Part shown: positions 60,133 to 64,000 of the stretch, in pieces
Layout of the letters: the number at the start of each line of letters is the position of its first letter
Numbering within the stretch: position 1 is the first letter of the stretch
Origin: Bacillus sp. E(2018)
GTDB taxonomy: Bacteria > Bacillota > Bacilli > Bacillales > Fictibacillaceae
Length of the DNA: 64,000 nt
Assembly: GCF_005503015.1 (NCBI RefSeq)
Contig: NZ_SCOL01000005.1
Location: 1 to 64,000, forward strand
Direction of reading: 5' to 3'
Position numbers and translations under genes: made by a program
The notes under the pieces: model-generated
What the model saw: the letters and a program-made list of their open reading frames with translations, nothing else
What the model was told of the DNA's origin: nothing
Databases searched by the model: none

Positions 60133-61185
60133 ATGGCTCTATCGATGATCGAACTAATCGGAAAGACCCCTCTCGTTCAACTGAGACGAGAAACCATAGA
60201 ACATGCTTCTGTCTACGCCAAACTTGAAATGCATAATCCGTTCGGCATGAAGGACCGAGTAGCCAAACAAGTCATCTTAGAAGCAAAACGTACAGGAGAA
60301 CTCAAAGAAGGTGCGCCGATTGTTGAGAGTTCTTCGGGAACCCTTGCGATGGGGATCGCTCTCGTTGGAACCTACCTCGGACACGACGTTCATATCGTAA
60401 CAGATCCGAGGATCGATCAGTTAACGTATACAAAGATGAAATCACTCGGTGTCCATGTACATATCGTGGATGAGATGGGACCGAGTGGCGGCTGGCAGCA
60501 GGCGAGACTTGATTATCTAGATGGTCTTCTAATGCGCTACCCGAATGCGTTCTGGCCGAAACAATATGAAAATATCGAAAACCCAAGGTCTTATCATGAA
60601 CTTGCAGATGATTTAATTGCTGAAATGGGTCACGTAGATATCTTGATCGCTGGTGTAGGTAGTGGAGGATCGCTCTGTGGAACGGCAGAGAGGCTTAAAG
60701 AGTACAATCCGAACGTGAAGATCATCGCGGTGGACGCTGCTGGCAGTTCTATCTTTCATCAGAACGATCGACCGGGTCGTTTGCAGGGCGGGCTCGGAAA
60801 CAGCCTTCAGCCGAAGAACGTGAACTATTCAATCATCGATGAAGTTCACTGGTTAAACGATGAAGAAGCGTTCTCATGGACTCTCGAACTCGCGCGATAT
60901 GAGAAGATCTTTGCCGGAAACAGTTCTGGAAGTGTGTATGCTGTAGCCAAGTGGATCAGTCGTACGGTCGATCCTAACACGAAGATCGCCTGTATCTTTC
61001 CTGACCGAGGGGACCGCTATTACACGACGATCTATGATGAGATGTATCTGAAGAATAAAGAGATCAATCCTTTTGCTCTTAATGATTCTCCTAGAAAAAT
61101 TGAGCATATCCAAGATACGGATCAGTGGTCGTACATATTTTTTGAAAACGGGAAGTGCTTACATGAAAAAGCTATTGTTTATTGA
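60133..61185 (+). CDS. Cysteine-synthase-like PLP enzyme (DabA/SbnA-like)
   Basis: A 350-residue fold-type II PLP enzyme. PLP lysine in HNPFGMKDRVAK near residue 40; substrate loop ESSSGTLAMGIAL near 75 (SSGT for the usual SGNT); phosphate-binding AGVGSGGSLCG near 177; C-terminal PDRGDRYYTTIYD typical of cysteine synthases. It would replace the phosphate of phospho-threonine (or phosphoserine) by the amine of an amino acid such as aspartate. It begins directly after the kinase stop, and the ATP-grasp gene starts 23 bases before its end. Confidence 0.9.
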   Translation: MALSMIELIGKTPLVQLRRETIEHASVYAKLEMHNPFGMKDRVAKQVILEAKRTGELKEGAPIVESSSGTLAMGIALVGTYLGHDVHIVTDPRIDQLTYTKMKSLGVHVHIVDEMGPSGGWQQARLDYLDGLLMRYPNAFWPKQYENIENPRSYHELADDLIAEMGHVDILIAGVGSGGSLCGTAERLKEYNPNVKIIAVDAAGSSIFHQNDRPGRLQGGLGNSLQPKNVNYSIIDEVHWLNDEEAFSWTLELARYEKIFAGNSSGSVYAVAKWISRTVDPNTKIACIFPDRGDRYYTTIYDEMYLKNKEINPFALNDSPRKIEHIQDTDQWSYIFFENGKCLHEKAIVY

Positions 61186-62389
61186 GTCCAATACGACTGG
61201 AACAGGGATGCTTGCGATCCAAAAAGCAAGGACGTTAAACGTCGAGCCCCTCTTTATCACGAATGACCCGTCCCGTTACAAGGGTCTTCCTAGAGATTGT
61301 AAGGTCATCGTCTGTGACACGAACGATATCGAGACGCTTCATCACTCAATAAAAAAGAACGTGTCGCAAGAACAGATCGCAGGGATCACGACGACGAGTG
61401 AATTTTATATCCACACGGTCTCCCTATTAGCAGAGAGGTTCGATCTGCCAGGGAACCCGGCGATTGCTGTAGAGGCGGTCCGAAACAAAGCTTCTGTGAG
61501 GAGCTGGTTGAAAGATGCGACACACCTCTATAAACCTTGGTTTTTAACGGTGGATTCTTTGGATCAGTTAACAGAGAAAAAAGAGCTTCTCTCTTTCCCT
61601 TGTATCGTTAAACCAGTCGATGATAGCGGTTCGAATCGAGTGGTCAAGTGTGAGACATACGAAGCGGTAGAGAAGTTCGTTTTGAGTCAATTGAAGATCG
61701 AGAGAAACACGAGGAATCAGCTCGCGAAAAGACTCGTACTCCTCGAAGAATACGTGGGTGGACAAGAGTATAGTGTCGAGATGTTCTCCTTTGAAGGTGA
61801 TCATCAGTTGATCGGTATCACAGAGAAGACGGTTGGGGAAGGTCCTTATTTTGTAGAGATGGGACACGTTTTTCCCGCTCCTGACCTTTCTCACGAGATG
61901 AGAGAAAGTATAAAGGTTGGAGCACTCGAAGTTTTAAACACGATGGGATGGAGAAATGGTCCGGTTCATCTAGAGATCAAATTGAAAGATCATAAGATGT
62001 TTGTTGTAGAGATGAACGGAAGGTTAGCGGGTGGTATGATTCCTGAACTCATCCGTTACTCAACGAGTACCGATCTACTCACACAACAGATAAAGATCGC
62101 AATCGGACAACCGCCCGAGATTAATAAGTTTTCTTCATGTTTTGCGGGAATCCGCTTCTTCGTTCCCCTTACTTCAGGGAGAGTTAAAGTATGCCCGATT
62201 CAGCAGCAAGAAGAGATCAAAGACGTGAAAATAAACGTAGAAAACGGTCAGTTTGTCGAGAAGGCGACGAATGCTTACGGAAGGTTAGGGCATATCATCG
62301 CTACACATACAAACAGCGATGCGCTGAGAAGTATACTAAGGCAAACTGAGATCGTCACAATAAAAGAGGAAGAAGGTGCTCTACGATGA
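61163..62389 (+). CDS. ATP-grasp carboxylate-amine ligase
   Basis: A 408-residue ATP-grasp enzyme: N-terminal Rossmann-like domain (LLFIESNTTGTGMLAIQKAR), central ATP-grasp fold (FPCIVKPVDDSGSNRVVKC, VLLEEYVGGQEYSVEMFSF) and metal-binding LEIKLKDHKMFVVEMNGRLA. It should join a carboxylate to an amine with ATP, as DdaF does in dapdiamide synthesis. It might acylate the diamino acid, add a residue to the released peptide or protect an intermediate. ATG 61163 follows GGGAAGTG and overlaps the PLP gene. The stop overlaps the aldolase start as ATGA. Confidence 0.85.
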   Translation: MKKLLFIESNTTGTGMLAIQKARTLNVEPLFITNDPSRYKGLPRDCKVIVCDTNDIETLHHSIKKNVSQEQIAGITTTSEFYIHTVSLLAERFDLPGNPAIAVEAVRNKASVRSWLKDATHLYKPWFLTVDSLDQLTEKKELLSFPCIVKPVDDSGSNRVVKCETYEAVEKFVLSQLKIERNTRNQLAKRLVLLEEYVGGQEYSVEMFSFEGDHQLIGITEKTVGEGPYFVEMGHVFPAPDLSHEMRESIKVGALEVLNTMGWRNGPVHLEIKLKDHKMFVVEMNGRLAGGMIPELIRYSTSTDLLTQQIKIAIGQPPEINKFSSCFAGIRFFVPLTSGRVKVCPIQQQEEIKDVKINVENGQFVEKATNAYGRLGHIIATHTNSDALRSILRQTEIVTIKEEEGALR

Positions 62390-63435
62390 ACTATTTAAGC
62401 GATACCGTGACACTCCCCACTGACGAGATGATGAGATCCATACAGAACGCGCACCTCGGCGATGATGTTTATGGACAAGATACTACCGTGAACGTACTTG
62501 AAGAAAAAGCCGCTTCTATGATGAACATGGAGGCTGCGTGTTTCATGCCGAGCGGAACGATGGCGAACCTTGCTTCTATCATGGCCCATTGCCCAAGAGG
62601 CTCAAAAGTACTTGTTGGTAACGAATCAGATATTTATATCTACGAAGCGGGAGGGGCATCCGTCTGTGGCGGAATCATGTATGAACCGATACCTACTCAA
62701 ACAAACGGAGAATTAGCGATCGGTGATCTAGAGAAAGCTTTTCCTGTTGATGTCGATGACCCTCAGTTCGCCCTACCCGCACTCATCTGTTTAGAGAACA
62801 CGCATAACCGCTGTGGGGGTAAAGTATTATCGGATTCTTACTTAAGAGAGGTTTATGAGTTCAGCAGAGAAAAAAATGTTCCGATCCATATGGATGGAGC
62901 GAGGATTTTTAATGCTGCGGTTGCTTCTGGTGTTGATGTGAAAGAGATCACGGAGTATGCAGATTCTATCCAGTTCTGTTTATCAAAAGGATTATCCGCT
63001 CCTGTTGGATCGATCGTAGCTGGAAGTCATGAACATATTAAAAAAGTTCGGACCCTTCGTAAGATGCTAGGTGGGGGGATGCGTCAAGTTGGGATCATCG
63101 CAGCTCCCGCAATCATAGCATTAGAAACGATGATTGATAGATTAAGTGAAGATCACGCTCGTGCACGTGATCTTGCGAGGGGACTATCTTCTATTAAAGG
63201 GATTACACTAGAACCTGAAGTTATCGAGTCTAATATCATCATGTTTAAAGTTGATCCGAACCTCTACTCGTGGCAAGAGTTCCTGAATGTGACAAGTGAG
63301 AAGGGTATCGTATTCTCAGAGATGGGTTACGGCAGATTGCGTGCAGTCGTTCATCGTCATATTACAGACGAGGACATCTTTAAAACGGTAGAGTCCGTCA
63401 AAGAAATCATGACCCCATCTTTAATAACGAAATAG
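62386..63435 (+). CDS. Low-specificity threonine aldolase
   Basis: A 349-residue fold-type I PLP enzyme of the LtaE family: LSDTVTLPTDEMMRSIQNAH, GDDVYGQDTTVNVLEEKAA, HMDGARIFNAAVASG near residue 168, and the PLP lysine in FCLSKGLSAPVGS near 205. It interconverts glycine plus an aldehyde with beta-hydroxy amino acids such as threonine or allo-threonine, and could supply the substrate for the kinase and so set the stereochemistry. Last gene of the operon, with ATGA coupling to the ligase. A terminator follows 12 bases after the stop. Confidence 0.9.
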   Translation: MNYLSDTVTLPTDEMMRSIQNAHLGDDVYGQDTTVNVLEEKAASMMNMEAACFMPSGTMANLASIMAHCPRGSKVLVGNESDIYIYEAGGASVCGGIMYEPIPTQTNGELAIGDLEKAFPVDVDDPQFALPALICLENTHNRCGGKVLSDSYLREVYEFSREKNVPIHMDGARIFNAAVASGVDVKEITEYADSIQFCLSKGLSAPVGSIVAGSHEHIKKVRTLRKMLGGGMRQVGIIAAPAIIALETMIDRLSEDHARARDLARGLSSIKGITLEPEVIESNIIMFKVDPNLYSWQEFLNVTSEKGIVFSEMGYGRLRAVVHRHITDEDIFKTVESVKEIMTPSLITK

Positions 63436-63437
63436 GT

Positions 63438-64000
63438 TTATCTTTTAGCATACTGTTCCTCAGTATGCTTTATCTTTTTTAATAAGGTTTCTGCCAACTC
63501 TTTATCTTCAATTCTTTCAATTCGTCTTATAGAATCTGCAACGAGTTTATCCCCTTCAGCACGGTCTCCTTTTAAGTAACAAACCTCAGCAAGCGCTCTC
63601 ATAGTACGAAGTAAAAAGAGTTCTTTTCCTTCCAAAGAGAATACTGAGATCGCGTCTGTGAAATATTTATAGGCATTCTCATAATCTTTTTGTACTTCGT
63701 AAACAATCCCCAACAGATGGTAGAGTTCTCCTTTTGAATAGAATAGATGGTTACTTAATAGATAATATTGTAGCCGGTAAGCCAGATCGATACACGCATC
63801 ATATTGTTTTTTTAAATAATGGATATACGCCATATTATATGCCACTCGAGGGTACAGAGACTTATCTTCCACTGATAATAACGTTTCCCAAGCCGTTAGC
63901 CCTTTCGATAAGAATACGGCGGCTTCATCATATTCTTTCGTTTCGATGAGAATGATAGCAAGTGAGTTTGCAATATTGATATCCAGTTCTGTGATCACTT
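63438..64000 (-). CDS. TPR-repeat protein, probably a Rap/NprR/PlcR-type regulator (N-terminus outside window)
   Basis: The C-terminal 187 residues of a helical-repeat protein. About four tetratricopeptide units can be read (SLAIILIETKEYDEAAVFLS, YNMAYIHYLKKQYDACIDLA, YHLLGIVYEVQKDYENAYKY, RALAEVCYLKGDRAEGDKLV). In Bacillus such proteins are often peptide-responsive regulators with an N-terminal helix-turn-helix or Rap domain. The frame is open to the window edge; the GTG at 63998 need not be the start. It is convergent with the biosynthetic operon and could control it, which is speculation. Confidence 0.65.
   Translation of the reverse strand, partial: VITELDINIANSLAIILIETKEYDEAAVFLSKGLTAWETLLSVEDKSLYPRVAYNMAYIHYLKKQYDACIDLAYRLQYYLLSNHLFYSKGELYHLLGIVYEVQKDYENAYKYFTDAISVFSLEGKELFLLRTMRALAEVCYLKGDRAEGDKLVADSIRRIERIEDKELAETLLKKIKHTEEQYAKR
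63447..63480 (+). terminator. Terminator of the biosynthetic operon, inside the convergent gene
   Basis: AGCATACTG and CAGTATGCT around five bases are followed by TTATCTTTTTT. The hairpin lies within the last codons of the TPR gene on the other strand. Confidence 0.75.

Noticed and set aside
60133..61185. Assignment of the PLP enzyme as housekeeping cysteine synthase
   Set aside because: The usual substrate loop TSGNTG is changed to SSSGTL, and the neighbours point to a specialised beta-replacement reaction.
1..64000. CRISPR arrays, insertion sequences, prophage, tRNA or rRNA genes
   Set aside because: No regularly spaced repeats, transposase or integrase motifs, phage structural genes or tRNA/rRNA signatures were seen.

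Overview
The window looks like a low-GC Gram-positive spore-former of the Bacillaceae (Bacillus/Fictibacillus-like; genus not provable from sequence alone). Support: AGGAGG-type ribosome binding sites 7-9 bases before starts, frequent TTG/GTG starts, AbrB, a Spo0E-like phosphatase, a YolD-like protein, a Bmr/Blt-type efflux gene with a MerR partner, and a type I toxin of the Bacillus holin-like family. No rRNA, tRNA, transposase, integrase, phage structural gene or CRISPR array was seen.

Layout. (1) 1-15 kb: ordinary accessory genes (nuclease/phosphatase-fold end, YwqG-like protein, two beta-lactamase-fold hydrolases, AraC, DUF1349, nitroreductase, MFS pump plus MerR, DJ-1-like protein, a tandem AbrB-fold protein, Lrp, AhpD-like protein, a chemoreceptor) mixed with decayed gene fragments. 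(2) 15-20 kb: an ECF sigma factor / membrane anti-sigma / lipoprotein operon behind a recognisable ECF promoter, small membrane proteins, GNAT, MBL-fold protein. (3) 20-27 kb: a minus-strand operon with a complete ABC importer, an alkaline-phosphatase-superfamily phosphodiesterase, a DeoR regulator and a PHP hydrolase, probably for uptake and breakdown of an organophosphate. (4) 27-39 kb: PadR plus two half-permeases, a DICT / RibU-like ECF-S / chemoreceptor operon, a frameshifted chemoreceptor, AbrB, Spo0E-like and YolD-like genes, a small paralogous family, a frameshifted LuxR-type regulator, and RadC. RadC and an unrelated 81-codon gene share a ~165-bp upstream element. (5) 39-43 kb: a thiamine-diphosphate-enzyme operon behind a cyclic-di-GMP-I riboswitch with a terminator, then a type I toxin-antitoxin locus whose antitoxin RNA can be predicted with its promoter and convergent terminator.

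(6) 44.4-63.4 kb is the most interesting part: an eight-gene, one-strand, tightly coupled biosynthetic operon. It encodes a FabF/KAS II, a three-module NRPS (A-T-C-A-T-C-A-T), a terminating NRPS (C-A-T-TE), an argininosuccinate-lyase homologue, a PduX-like GHMP threonine kinase, a cysteine-synthase-like PLP enzyme, an ATP-grasp ligase and a threonine aldolase. The lyase, kinase and PLP enzyme are the set known from 2,3-diaminobutyrate formation in friulimicin-type clusters: threonine is phosphorylated, the phosphate is replaced by the amine of aspartate, and fumarate is eliminated. By eye the first adenylation domain has a serine code; the other three do not match codes I recognise, and the second has two acidic pocket residues that could suit a diamino acid. 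The predicted product is therefore a small non-ribosomal peptide containing serine and probably 2,3-diaminobutyrate. The FabF copy could be a biosynthetic enzyme or a duplicated, resistant drug target, which would point to a fatty-acid-synthesis inhibitor. I do not recognise this gene combination. An orphan strong terminator lies upstream of the operon, and a TPR protein of possible peptide-quorum-sensing type faces it from downstream.
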